A DNA stretch of 42,768 nucleotides from Bacillota bacterium (GTDB taxonomy: Bacteria > Bacillota > Clostridia > Oscillospirales > Acutalibacteraceae). Of the stretch, positions 16,060 to 24,954 are shown one piece after another (positions within the stretch are counted from its first letter, which is position 1; every line of letters starts with the position of its first letter). The DNA lies in contig JAQXJH010000016.1 of assembly GCA_029008595.1 (NCBI GenBank), forward strand, positions 1 through 42,768, read 5' to 3'. The notes beneath the pieces are model-generated. The model was given only the letters and a program-made list of their open reading frames with translations, was not told the origin of the DNA and ran no database searches. Position numbers and translations under genes: made by a program.

Positions 16060-17376
16060 TTATTTATTCCGGCAGAACTGCCGGTAAAGCGGGAGATAAG
16101 TCCCGCTGTCGCGCACGACGCAGCCCGGGGTACCGCCGGCCCGCATGATCTCGGTGCATTTTCCGCAGGTGATGCAGAGCTTTTTCGGGTCCAGCGCACC
16201 GTTGGTGCAGATATCCTTTGCGGCGTCCGGATAGGCGATGGATTCGCGGCCGTAGCCGGCAAAATCAAACCATCCTTCGTCGATGCACGCCGCCGTAACG
16301 TTCGGGGAAACGGCGCCCAGCCAGCTGATTCCGGAACAGATCAGCGGGATCCCGACGGCCCGGCGGATCTTTGCCGTGCCGGTGAGCATTCTTGCAACGC
16401 CGCAGAGCGGGTGCTCCGGCGGATCGTATGTTCCTGCGGCGAACGGCCGGTTGATGTGCGGATTGAAATACGGATTGCCCATTGTGATGTCGATCATGGG
16501 CATCCCGATCTGTTCCAGAGCCTGCACCAGTGCGATCGCTTCGGAAAGCTCCGGCTCTGTGCCGCCGTCCGGGCTGACGCCAAAGCCGTTCGGATACGCA
16601 AGCCCGTCATAAGCGTTCAGACGGGAGGTGATGATAAAATCGCGGCTGCAGCGCGAAACGGCGTCTGCGGCAGTCTGGCGGAGCATCCGGGTCCGGTTTT
16701 CAAAGCTGCCGCCGTATTTGCCGGGGCGCTGATAGGCCGAAAGCAGCTCGCTGAGCAGGTAGCGGTGGCAGGACTTGATGTCTGCGCCGTCAAAACCGGC
16801 TTTCTGCGCGAGCAGAGCGCCCGCGGCCAGTTTTTCGCTGACGCGGTCCAGCTCATCGTCGCTGATGATGCGCGAATCGTCGACCGGGGCTTTTTCCTCC
16901 AGCACCGGGTTATGATAAGCGATGATCGGTTCCGGTACGCCGTTCGGCTTGCTGTAGCGCCCGGAATGGGTCAGCTGGCAGAAAACGACCGGCTCAAACC
17001 CGTTTTCCTTCAGGCAGGTCTCCTTGATCTCTTCCACAATGTTCCGGAATGCGTCCAGCGTGTTCTCGTTCAGGAACATCTGGCGCGGATTTGCGCGGCC
17101 TTCGTTTACCACCGCGGTCGCTTCAAACCAGATCAGCCCCGCGCCGCCTCCGGCAAAACGGAGATAGCGCCGGCGGGTCAGTTCGCCGGGAACCCCTTCC
17201 GCCGTGCCGTCGCAGCCTTCCATCGCCTGATAAACGATGCGGTTTGCAAACCGCTTGCTGCCAACCTGCAGCGGCTGCGCGAGCGCTTGTGCCGATGCGC
17301 CGAACGGCAGGCTGACGCCGGTCTGTTCGCAGGCGGCCCGAAAGCTTTCCGGATTCATCAGAATGTTTTGTGCCAT
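16060..17376 (-). CDS. NADH:flavin oxidoreductase (Old Yellow Enzyme-like) with Fe-S motif
   Basis: A 438-residue protein consisting of the FMN-binding TIM barrel of the OYE/2,4-dienoyl-CoA reductase family. Visible signatures are FANRIVYQAMEG (43-54), FCQLTHSGR (132-140), the active-site strand KSCHRYLLSELLS (201-213) and KYGGSFENRTR. Near the C-terminus Cys401-x2-Cys404-x2-Cys407-x11-Cys419 matches the [4Fe-4S] site of the dienoyl-CoA reductase branch. The usual C-terminal FAD/NAD(P)H domains of that branch are absent, so the electron donor must be another protein. Such enzymes reduce activated C=C bonds. First gene of the operon; the ATG at 17376 follows AAAGGAAG by seven bases. Confidence 0.9.
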   Translation of the reverse strand: MAQNILMNPESFRAACEQTGVSLPFGASAQALAQPLQVGSKRFANRIVYQAMEGCDGTAEGVPGELTRRRYLRFAGGGAGLIWFEATAVVNEGRANPRQMFLNENTLDAFRNIVEEIKETCLKENGFEPVVFCQLTHSGRYSKPNGVPEPIIAYHNPVLEEKAPVDDSRIISDDELDRVSEKLAAGALLAQKAGFDGADIKSCHRYLLSELLSAYQRPGKYGGSFENRTRMLRQTAADAVSRCSRDFIITSRLNAYDGLAYPNGFGVSPDGGTEPELSEAIALVQALEQIGMPMIDITMGNPYFNPHINRPFAAGTYDPPEHPLCGVARMLTGTAKIRRAVGIPLICSGISWLGAVSPNVTAACIDEGWFDFAGYGRESIAYPDAAKDICTNGALDPKKLCITCGKCTEIMRAGGTPGCVVRDSGTYLPLYRQFCRNK

Positions 17377-17415
17377 GTCCGATCTTCCTTTCGCAATGAT
17401 TTTCTTCCGTAAAAC

Positions 17416-17500
17416 AGGCGAATATTGCTTGTACCCTTTTCCGGCGGACCGTTGGCTGCGAAAACGCTCCCTGACGGGGGAAGGACAAAAATATTCGCCT
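17416..17500. promoter_or_regulatory. pair of oppositely oriented AraC-type sites
   Basis: The element AGGCGAATATT followed by a TTGT block occurs forward at 17416-17435 and inverted at 17482-17500 (AATATTCGCC at 17490-17499 is the exact complement of 17417-17426). The copies lie on either side of the intergenic region, one near the OYE operon start and one directly upstream of the araC -35. AraC-family proteins bind asymmetric sites of this size, so these are likely operators of the adjacent regulator. Confidence 0.6.
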
Positions 17501-17503
17501 TTC

Positions 17504-17531
17504 TTGCAGTTTTTCAAAATTATTATATAAT
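17504..17531 (+). promoter_or_regulatory. promoter of the AraC regulator gene
   Basis: -35 TTGCAG (17504-17509), 16-base spacer, -10 TATAAT (17526-17531). The inverted AGGCGAATATT element ends four bases upstream of the -35. Confidence 0.65.
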
Positions 17532-17601
17532 GAAACGGAGAACGCTTTCTATATTGCTTTTGTTGAAAAATATGCAGATCTTGCTGAAATGAGGGAAAAC
17601 C

Positions 17602-18390
17602 ATGAACTGCATCACCAGCGTGACCTACAGCTCGCTTTCGTCCGGGTTTGCGGCCCATTCCCACGACGAACACGAATTGATCCTTCTCTGTTCCGGAACG
17701 GCGCTGTTCCGGACTTCCGCCGGGGAACAGCTGATCCGGGCGCCGTCGCTCGTTTCGATCGGGCATCTGGAAAAACACGCCGTTACCGCCTGCGGAGAGT
17801 ATGAACGGTATGTTGTAACGCTGCGGCCGGAACAGCTTTCGGCGGGCAGCGAACGCCTGCAGATGTTTTTTGCGCCGCAGTTTCAGACGATCGGCGTGGG
17901 AACGGTCATGGAACCGCTGCAGACGCTGTTCCGGCTGCTGCTGGAGGAATTCCGCCGCGGGGAAGAACCGGCCGACGGCATGGTGTGGCTGCTGGAATCC
18001 GCCCTGCTGCTGCTTTACCGCAGCTTTCCGCAGTATTTTCCGGCAGGAACAGGTGTGGCTCAGACGGTTCGCGCCGCGCAGAATATTCTGGAACGCGATC
18101 TGAGCCGGAAGATTGCGCTGGACGAGCTTGCCGGGCAGCTCCACATCAGCGTCTGGCACCTTTCGCACAGCTTCAAGGCGATCACCGGATACGGCGTTCT
18201 GCAGTACCGTCAGATGGTGCGGCTGGCGGCGGCCTGTGAGCTGCTGGCGCAGACGGACGAGAGCATTTCGGCTGTCTGCGAAAAATCAGGATTTTCGGAC
18301 GCGAGCGGCTTTGCGCGCCAGTTCAGAAAAAGCCTTGGCTGCACCCCGCGGGAATACCGGCGGCAGTTCCGGCGACGGGAGGATTCCTGA
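17602..18390 (+). CDS. AraC family transcriptional regulator (cupin sensor)
   Basis: A 262-residue regulator. The N-terminal part is an AraC-type cupin sensor: HSHDEHELILLCSG and IRAPSLVSIGHLEKHAV are the paired strand motifs that hold a small ligand. The C-terminal 100 residues are the double helix-turn-helix, with IALDELAGQLHISVWHLSHS as the first and ISAVCEKSGFSDASGFARQF as the second, followed by GCTPREYRR. It is divergent from the five-gene redox operon and likely activates it in response to the substrate. The ATG at 17602 has GAGGG seven bases upstream. It converges on the next gene with ten bases between the stops. Confidence 0.94.
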   Translation: MNCITSVTYSSLSSGFAAHSHDEHELILLCSGTALFRTSAGEQLIRAPSLVSIGHLEKHAVTACGEYERYVVTLRPEQLSAGSERLQMFFAPQFQTIGVGTVMEPLQTLFRLLLEEFRRGEEPADGMVWLLESALLLLYRSFPQYFPAGTGVAQTVRAAQNILERDLSRKIALDELAGQLHISVWHLSHSFKAITGYGVLQYRQMVRLAAACELLAQTDESISAVCEKSGFSDASGFARQFRKSLGCTPREYRRQFRRREDS

Positions 18391-18400
18391 AACGGCCGCA

Positions 18401-20686
18401 TTACTGCATCACCTTGCGGTAGCTGCCCGGCGTTACGCCGTAAACCTTTTTGAAGCTCCGGATAAAGACGGCGCTGGAGGTAAAACCGCACTGTTGGGCG
18501 ATCTGTTCCAGAGAATCCGTTGTTTCCGTCAGCTGTTTGCAGGCGTGGCTGACCCGCACCGACGAAATATATTCCGGAATGCTCTGGTTCATCTCCTGCT
18601 TGTAAATTTTGGAGCAGTATGCGGCCGAAAGATCGAACTGTTCTCCGATCTCGTTCACGCCGAGATTGACGTTTGCATAATTCTGATCAATGAACTCCCG
18701 GATGGATCTGCCAAGGCTTTTTACCGTGTGATGTTCCAGATATTCGCGGCTGATCTCGCGGATCCGGCGGACAAAATATTCGCGGAATTCGTCGATGGAC
18801 TGATAGGTTTCAACGTTGAGATCGAATTGATGCTCAGCAAACAGGGAACTGCCCTGTGCATCCAGTTCGTTGAGTACCTCGTTCATCTGCATGCAGAGAT
18901 CGAGCACAAAGCTTCTGGCAGCCTCCGGGGTCTGCGGCAGTTTTCCGCCGAAGGAGGAGGCGTAGATTCTGTCGAAAACCGCGAGCGGATCTTCGTCGCC
19001 GTTTTTGATGCACTGAAGTAATGTGATGCGTGTGGTTCCGCCCGGAATAAAATTATAGGTCACACCTTTTCTTGCCGAAAAACTGCGATAGCTGAGAACG
19101 GTTCCGATACCGAAAATCAGCTTGTATTCTTCGGCGCGCCGTGCCTCGTTGTAAGAAAGGCGGACGTCCTGCAGCGAAGAATAGATGTTGCCGATCCCGA
19201 CCGTGCAGGAGATGCCCATTTTCTCCTCCAAAAAGCCGCGCGCCCGTTCGGCAATGGAGGTAAGATCCGCTTCGGTGGTTTCGTCCGCCGGGTTGATCAG
19301 GCAGACAAAGTGATCCGGATCGGTATTGATGACGAAGCCACGGTTCTTTTCGGCGCAGATCTCCTCGATCACATTCGGGAAGATGATCTGTGCCAGCATG
19401 GGCCTTTCGTCGGCGTAATTCAGGGAAAAAACGGCGTTGTTCCATTCTTCGATGCAGAACAGCATGACAGCAAACCGTTCGGAAAGCAGCGATTCGCCAA
19501 ATTCTGCAAACGTGCTTTCGGCCGGACCGTCCGTGGGGACACTGCCGTGGATCAGGTTCTTCACAAGGTTCCCTCTGCGCATTTGCTGAATATCGGCCAG
19601 ATCGGACAGATACTGCTTCTTTTCCACGATCGCGTTTTCAATAATACTTTCGATGTACTGGAACTCTTCCGGCGCTGGGGCTTCGGCGTGCGCTGCCTGA
19701 TTGCTCAGCGGCGTAATGCTCTGCAGAAGATGGCGGACGGGGCGGTAATTGTATTTTGTCAGGAGGAAGGCGAGCAGAACGCCGAACAGCCCGTAAAGGA
19801 TCATATTGATCATGGCGGAGAACTGAAACAGCGAAAGCGACTGATACATGGAGCTGACGGGGACCAGGGCGACATACCGGCAGGATACAAGGCTGGAAGG
19901 CTGCACAAAGGCGCAGTAGGAGACGCCGTCCAGCGTGATCTCCTGAACGCCATTTTTCAGCGCGACGGAAGAAAGATCGGACGTTTCCCCCGGGGAGGAG
20001 GAAAGAAGCGTCTGCCCGTCCTGGTCAATGATCAGCAGATCCCCCTGAATGCTTTCCTGCAGAGCGCCGATCCGTTTCTGCAGATAACCGGCGTGCAGCA
20101 CGCAGATCACCGGATAGGGCGCAGGGGAAAAGACCGGCATCCGCAGCGCCAGCGTCTGCTGGCCGCTGCCGGTCGTAAGCGGGATCAGCTTGTAGGACGT
20201 ATCGTGTTGAAAAAATAAGCTGCTATCGTAGCTACCGGAATAATAGGTGCCAAAGTAATATTCGGGGGAAAGCGCTGCATTGTAGCCGGATACGATCTTT
20301 TCGCTGCCGGGAAGATAGAGGAACAGGTCGCTCAGGCTGTTGCTGCTGATAGAGCGGAGCTTCAGATAAAGGATATACGTTGCATAATCGGAGGTGATGC
20401 CGTTGCTTTCGTCGTCCAGACACTGCAGAACATCGGAATAATCCCGCTGCAGCTCGTTGATCTTGTCCGCGGCGCCGTTCAGATCCTGTTCGACGACCTC
20501 GTAGAACTGGCGGAAGGCGGCGTAATCCACATCCTTGGACTGATCGATCATTCTGCGGTACGCGAACTGATAGATCATCAGAGAAGAGATCAGCGCGATC
20601 AGAATGAAAATGATGTAAGAAAGCAGGATGTGAGAATAATATTTCCGGTTCGTCTTGCCTTTCCTTCTGCCTGTTTTTTCGCCCAT
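18401..20686 (-). CDS. membrane-anchored AraC family regulator with extracytoplasmic sensor
   Basis: A 761-residue one-component sensor. Basic N-terminus, first membrane helix at about 18-42, an extracellular Cache-like region at about 45-285, second membrane helix at about 288-312, a HAMP-like/linker and central region, then a C-terminal AraC helix-turn-helix pair (LGVNEIGEQFDLSAAYCSKI and LEQIAQQCGFTSSAVFIRSF, then VTPGSYRKV). This type is typically encoded beside LplABC/CUT1 sugar importers and regulates them after sensing an outside glycan or the binding protein. The neighbouring divergent importer fits this. The ATG at 20686 follows GGAGG by nine bases. Confidence 0.92.
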   Translation of the reverse strand: MGEKTGRRKGKTNRKYYSHILLSYIIFILIALISSLMIYQFAYRRMIDQSKDVDYAAFRQFYEVVEQDLNGAADKINELQRDYSDVLQCLDDESNGITSDYATYILYLKLRSISSNSLSDLFLYLPGSEKIVSGYNAALSPEYYFGTYYSGSYDSSLFFQHDTSYKLIPLTTGSGQQTLALRMPVFSPAPYPVICVLHAGYLQKRIGALQESIQGDLLIIDQDGQTLLSSSPGETSDLSSVALKNGVQEITLDGVSYCAFVQPSSLVSCRYVALVPVSSMYQSLSLFQFSAMINMILYGLFGVLLAFLLTKYNYRPVRHLLQSITPLSNQAAHAEAPAPEEFQYIESIIENAIVEKKQYLSDLADIQQMRRGNLVKNLIHGSVPTDGPAESTFAEFGESLLSERFAVMLFCIEEWNNAVFSLNYADERPMLAQIIFPNVIEEICAEKNRGFVINTDPDHFVCLINPADETTEADLTSIAERARGFLEEKMGISCTVGIGNIYSSLQDVRLSYNEARRAEEYKLIFGIGTVLSYRSFSARKGVTYNFIPGGTTRITLLQCIKNGDEDPLAVFDRIYASSFGGKLPQTPEAARSFVLDLCMQMNEVLNELDAQGSSLFAEHQFDLNVETYQSIDEFREYFVRRIREISREYLEHHTVKSLGRSIREFIDQNYANVNLGVNEIGEQFDLSAAYCSKIYKQEMNQSIPEYISSVRVSHACKQLTETTDSLEQIAQQCGFTSSAVFIRSFKKVYGVTPGSYRKVMQ

Positions 20687-20934
20687 TTTTGCGATCCTCC
20701 GTTTGGATTTCTGCCCAACTGCGGCCTGACCTGCCCCTGAAAAAAGCATCGTGTCGTTTGTTTATATTCATTATGCCGAAAACGGAGTGTATTTTCAACA
20801 AAAAACAAGAAAAAACTGATGATTTTTATTTATTATCAATCGAATCAAGTTTTTGCAAACTTTCCGGAAGGGGAAACGGCCGCCGTTCCGGCGGAAAAAT
20901 CACGATACCGTTCATGGATTCCGGTTTTTGAACA

Positions 20935-20964
20935 TTTACAGAACTGTTTCGTCCAAACTATAAT
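20935..20964 (+). promoter_or_regulatory. promoter of the importer operon
   Basis: -35 TTTACA (20935-20940), 18-base spacer, -10 TATAAT (20959-20964). The leader to the lipoprotein start is about 160 bases. The whole divergent region 20687-21131 otherwise holds no gene; CAGGCGAA-N6-TTGT at 20976-20993, near the transcription start, resembles the AraC-type element at 17416. Confidence 0.65.
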
Positions 20965-21131
20965 AAAAGTGCGTTCAGGCGAACGAAAATTGTGAATTGT
21001 GCATTTTCGGGCGATTCAGGCTGTCACTGTCAGGAGTATCAAAGGCAGAAAGCCAAAGACAGAAAGCCGGGAACATGCACCGTTGACCATTGCCGCCTGC
21101 CGCAGATTATATGGAAAGAGGTATGAACCAA

Positions 21132-22763
21132 ATGAAAAAACGTATGCTTTCCCTTGCTCTGGCTGCGTTGATGTGCGTATCCGTCTTTGCGGGATGCTCC
21201 TCCGGCGCCGCTTCCAGCAGTCCGGCTTCTTCCGCGCAGCCGGATTCCGCCAGCTCCGAAGCCGCAAAGGATGAACTCGGCGCCGATTTCGCCGGTTATC
21301 CGATCAAAACCGATGAAACGATCTCTTTGTATATTCTGGATTCGAACAGCTGCTACTCTGCTCCGGACGGCGTCGACCGTCAGGATAACGAATGGGAAAA
21401 AGGACTGACCGAGCGCCTCGGCGTCAATATTGAGTGGCAGTCCATTCCGGCCGGCAGCGACGCAAATCAGGCCTATAACCTGATGATCGCCGGCGACGAC
21501 CTGCCGGACGTCTTCTACGGCTATGGTATGCCGGGCAGAGCCGCTCAGCTGATCGAGGACGGCAAGGCCATCGCGCTGAACGACCAGCTGGCAACCTACG
21601 CTCCGGCGTACTACAATTTCGTCACCTCCGACGATTCGATCGACAAGGCCGTCAAGGACGATAACGGCAACTACTACGGCTTTGCGTTCCTGCGCGAAAG
21701 CCTGAAGCTCGGCACCTATGCCGGCGCGATCGTCCGCGAGGATCTGCTGACGGAACTCAAGCTGGAAGCTCCGCAGACCATCGCCGATTGGGATAATGTT
21801 CTGCACGCCTTCAAGAATGCCGGCGTCAAATATCCGCTCAGCACGCGCGACAAGCTCCGCGGCATTCTGGAGACCTTTGCCCCCGGCTACGGCTTCGGCC
21901 TGTCGGCCGACTACTTTATTGGCGACGACGGCAAAGTCCATTATGCTTATGCCGAAGCGGGTCTGAAGGATCTGCTCGCGCAGGTGAAAGCCTGGTACGA
22001 TGACGGCCTGATCGATCCGGACTTCATGACCAACGATTCCGCTGCGCTGGAAACCAAGATCCTGAACGGTGAAGTCGGCGCCTGCCGCACCACCGGCGGT
22101 ACGGTTGCCGGTTATGTCACCAAGCTGCAGGCCATGAACTCCTCCATTTCCTGGGTCGCTACGGTCAACGCCGTCGAGAACGCCGGCGACAAGCAGACCT
22201 TCATTCAGGGCGAGACCAACAACATCGGTATTGTCGCGATGGTCACCACCTCCTGCAAGAACGTTCCGCTGGCGCTCCGTGTCATGGACTACGGCTACAC
22301 CGAGGACGGCATGATCTACTACAACTACGGCAGCGAAGACAACTACGATATCGTCGACGGCGATCCGATCTTCAAGGATTCCTTCAACAACGATCCCCGC
22401 GGTGTGACCGTTATGATGCGTACCTATACCGCGATGGCCGGCAACGCTGCAACGCTGAACATGCTTTCAACCTTCAAGGGCTTCACCGAGTTCCGCCAGG
22501 CCTGCGTCAACACCTGGTATGAAGAGTCCGCTCTGAAGCACATTATGCCCGGCTCCATCACCCTCTCCACCGAAGAAAGCGATTCGATCGCCAGCGAAGC
22601 CACCGCGATCGGTGCTTATGCCGGTGAGATGGTCGCCAAATTCATTCTCGGCCAGGAATCCCTCGACAACTTCGACGCATATCTCGCTCAGCTCAACAAT
22701 CTGGGTCTGGAGCATGTGCTGGAAGTCAGACAGGCCGGTTATGAGCGTTACCTGAACCGCTGA
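21132..22763 (+). CDS. extracellular solute-binding lipoprotein (LplA/LipO-type, CUT1)
   Basis: A 543-residue lipoprotein. The signal peptide MKKRMLSLALAALMCVSVFA is followed by a lipobox ending in Cys22 (F-A-G-C), then a Ser/Ala/Pro-rich linker and a large family 1 binding domain with the length typical of LplA-like proteins (500-560). It captures an oligosaccharide or glycoside at the outer membrane-proximal surface of the cell membrane for the two permeases downstream. Two ATGs are possible: 21132 has AGAGG ten bases upstream, whereas 21123 is too close to it. Codon use looks optimised, in line with high expression, and a stable hairpin follows the gene. Confidence 0.92.
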   Translation: MKKRMLSLALAALMCVSVFAGCSSGAASSSPASSAQPDSASSEAAKDELGADFAGYPIKTDETISLYILDSNSCYSAPDGVDRQDNEWEKGLTERLGVNIEWQSIPAGSDANQAYNLMIAGDDLPDVFYGYGMPGRAAQLIEDGKAIALNDQLATYAPAYYNFVTSDDSIDKAVKDDNGNYYGFAFLRESLKLGTYAGAIVREDLLTELKLEAPQTIADWDNVLHAFKNAGVKYPLSTRDKLRGILETFAPGYGFGLSADYFIGDDGKVHYAYAEAGLKDLLAQVKAWYDDGLIDPDFMTNDSAALETKILNGEVGACRTTGGTVAGYVTKLQAMNSSISWVATVNAVENAGDKQTFIQGETNNIGIVAMVTTSCKNVPLALRVMDYGYTEDGMIYYNYGSEDNYDIVDGDPIFKDSFNNDPRGVTVMMRTYTAMAGNAATLNMLSTFKGFTEFRQACVNTWYEESALKHIMPGSITLSTEESDSIASEATAIGAYAGEMVAKFILGQESLDNFDAYLAQLNNLGLEHVLEVRQAGYERYLNR

Positions 22764-22819
22764 TCCATATTCGGCAGCCGGTTTTTGAAGCTTTCGTTTC
22801 TTTTATCTCCTTTCAAGGT

Positions 22820-22848
22820 CGGGAAAAGCGGAAACACCGCTTTTCCCG
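22820..22848 (+). terminator. stable hairpin between binding protein and permease genes
   Basis: A perfect 12-bp stem CGGGAAAAGCGG (22820-22831) with its complement at 22837-22848 and loop AAACA. It lacks a long T run, so it more likely attenuates or protects the binding-protein mRNA from 3' decay than stops transcription fully. Confidence 0.6.
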
Positions 22849-22927
22849 CCTTGGTTTGTATTTTGATGGACAGGAAGAGGAAGCTGTAACCCGATAATTT
22901 TCTTCCGGAAAGGTGTGACCGCAAGTT

Positions 22928-23887
22928 ATGACGAAAGAAAAAGTTTTCTGTTCCATCGGCGTTCGGAAAACGAGCCTTACTTTTGGCCAGCGGCTGAAAA
23001 AAGACTGGAAAAGAAATAAGTACAAATACCTGATCATTCTTCCTGTTTTAGTCTTCCTCGCAATTTTTGCGTACAAGCCGATGTACGGGATCGTAATCGC
23101 CTTCAAAGACTACCGCCCCTCGATCAGCATTGCAGAAAGCAAATGGGTCGGGCTGAAATATTTCAAGCAGTTTTTCAACGATCAATACTGTTTCCGCATC
23201 CTGCGCAATACGTTCTTTCTGGGCGGCGGCAGCCTGCTGTTCGGTTTCTGGGTTCCGATCGTTTTTGCGCTGCTGCTCAACGAGATCCGCAACACCCATT
23301 TCAAAAAAATTGTTCAGACAACCACATACCTTCCGCATTTTATTTCTATCGTCGTTCTCTGTTCCATGCTGAAGCTGTTCTGCGCGAACGAAGGCCTGAT
23401 CACCGAACTGGCGGTGGCGTTGGGCGCCAAACGGGAGCCGTTACTGCAGAATCCGAAGTACTTCCGCCCGATCTATTACATTTCGGGCATCTGGCAGAGT
23501 TTCGGCTGGGACTCCATTATTTACCTTGCCGCGCTGACCTCGATCGACAGCGCGCTCTATGAAGCGGCGGATATTGACGGCGCCGGCCGCTGGGCAAAGA
23601 TGTGGCACATTACGCTTCCCGGCATCAAGACGCAGATCGTTCTTCTGCTGATCCTTGCCATGGGCGGCATTCTGGGTGCCAACTTTGAAAAAGTCCTGAA
23701 TCTGTACAACGATCTGACGATGGAAGTGGCGGACGTTATTTCAACATATACGTACCGGATCGGTCTGCAGAACGGAAGCTACAGCTACGGAACGGCGATC
23801 GGTCTGTTCAACACGCTGGTCAACGTTACCTTCGTTATGGCGGCAAACGCGATCGGCAAAAAAGTCGGCGACGTCGGCCTGTTCTGA
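22928..23887 (+). CDS. ABC sugar transporter permease, LplB-type
   Basis: A 319-residue integral membrane permease with six hydrophobic helices, the first at about 36-53 (LIILPVLVFLAIFAY). The coupling loop motif is present (LYEAADIDGAGRWAKMW...LP), which docks the ATPase. N-terminal motif KPMYGIVIAFKDY and length are typical of the LplB/YtcP group. It pairs with the next gene to form the channel for the lipoprotein's ligand. No ATPase gene is nearby; a shared MsmK-type ATPase elsewhere is expected. The ribosome site AAAGGTG is rather far from the ATG at 22928, so the start may be less efficient. Confidence 0.92.
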   Translation: MTKEKVFCSIGVRKTSLTFGQRLKKDWKRNKYKYLIILPVLVFLAIFAYKPMYGIVIAFKDYRPSISIAESKWVGLKYFKQFFNDQYCFRILRNTFFLGGGSLLFGFWVPIVFALLLNEIRNTHFKKIVQTTTYLPHFISIVVLCSMLKLFCANEGLITELAVALGAKREPLLQNPKYFRPIYYISGIWQSFGWDSIIYLAALTSIDSALYEAADIDGAGRWAKMWHITLPGIKTQIVLLLILAMGGILGANFEKVLNLYNDLTMEVADVISTYTYRIGLQNGSYSYGTAIGLFNTLVNVTFVMAANAIGKKVGDVGLF

Positions 23888-23916
23888 TCTGATAACGAAA
23901 GGAAGGAATCGCTTCT

Positions 23917-24807
23917 ATGGCAAAAGAGATAACAGGCAAGCGCAGCAAAATCGGCGTGTTCGACGTTGTAAATACGGTCATTATGCTGTTCCTCGTCTTT
24001 ATTACGCTCTATCCGTTTTACCATATCGTCTGCGCTTCGTTCAGCAACAGTACGCTGCTTGCTGCCCACAAGGGCTTTCTTCTGAAACCGGCAGGCTTTG
24101 ATCTCGGCGCGTACAAGCTGACGTTCAACCACCCGCTGATCTGGAGCGGCTACCGCAATATTCTGATCATTCTTTGCATCGCCCTGCCCTATCAGCTGCT
24201 GATGACGCTGCTGTGCGGCTATTTTATGTCCTGCCAGGGCATGATGTTCAAGAAAATTATCATGGCGCTGATCATGTTCACCATGTTCTTCGGCGGCGGT
24301 CTGATCCCAACGTATCTGAACATCCGTTCGCTCGGCCTGTACAACAGCATCTGGTCGCTGATCCTGCCGAGCGGGCTGAGCGTTTACAATTCGATCGTCG
24401 TCCGTTCCTCCATCGACGGGATCCCGCGCAGCCTGTTCGAGGCGGCCGAGATCGACGGCGCAAACGACATTTACATCCTGTTCCGCATCGTTCCGAGCCT
24501 GATTATGCCGACTCTGGCGGTGATTCTGCTTTGGTGCGGCGTCGGCCACTGGAACGCCTGGTTCAATGCAATGATCTATATCAAGGATAACGATAAGCTG
24601 CCGATTCAGGCGGTACTGCGTGCCGTTCTGATCGCCAACCAGAAGCTGAGCAGCGAGACCACCATGCAGGACGACCAGTTCAACAGCTATGCGGAAACCA
24701 TCAAGTATTCGATCATTGTGATCGGCACGCTGCCGATCCTCTGCGTCTACCCGTTCCTGCAGAAATACTTTGTCAAGGGCGTTATGCTCGGCGCCGTAAA
24801 AGGATAA
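23917..24807 (+). CDS. ABC sugar transporter permease, LplC-type
   Basis: A 296-residue permease with six hydrophobic helices and the second-subunit coupling loop (LFEAAEIDGANDIYILFR). It starts 29 bases after the first permease with an AAGGAAGGA ribosome site and ends with the family segment LPILCVYPFLQKYFVKGVML. Together with the previous permease and the lipoprotein it completes a CUT1 importer lacking its own ATPase. A hairpin with a T run follows the stop, so the next gene may be expressed at a lower level. Confidence 0.93.
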   Translation: MAKEITGKRSKIGVFDVVNTVIMLFLVFITLYPFYHIVCASFSNSTLLAAHKGFLLKPAGFDLGAYKLTFNHPLIWSGYRNILIILCIALPYQLLMTLLCGYFMSCQGMMFKKIIMALIMFTMFFGGGLIPTYLNIRSLGLYNSIWSLILPSGLSVYNSIVVRSSIDGIPRSLFEAAEIDGANDIYILFRIVPSLIMPTLAVILLWCGVGHWNAWFNAMIYIKDNDKLPIQAVLRAVLIANQKLSSETTMQDDQFNSYAETIKYSIIVIGTLPILCVYPFLQKYFVKGVMLGAVKG

Positions 24808-24828
24808 GCGTTTCAGAAAATTTCACAA

Positions 24829-24867
24829 ACTGCGCGGGGAATTCCGGTTTTCTGCGCAGTACTTTTT
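24829..24867 (+). terminator. partial terminator after the permease genes
   Basis: ACTGCGC (24829-24835) pairs with GCGCAGT (24854-24860), followed shortly by five T (24863-24867). The loop is long. Read-through into the Gfo/Idh gene is plausible. Confidence 0.6.
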
Positions 24868-24954
24868 CGCAAAACGCCGGGTTTCCGGCTGACCATACAA
24901 TTCAGCGCGGTTTTCCCGCGGGGAACCGCCGGACAGAACTGGAGGAATCAGATA

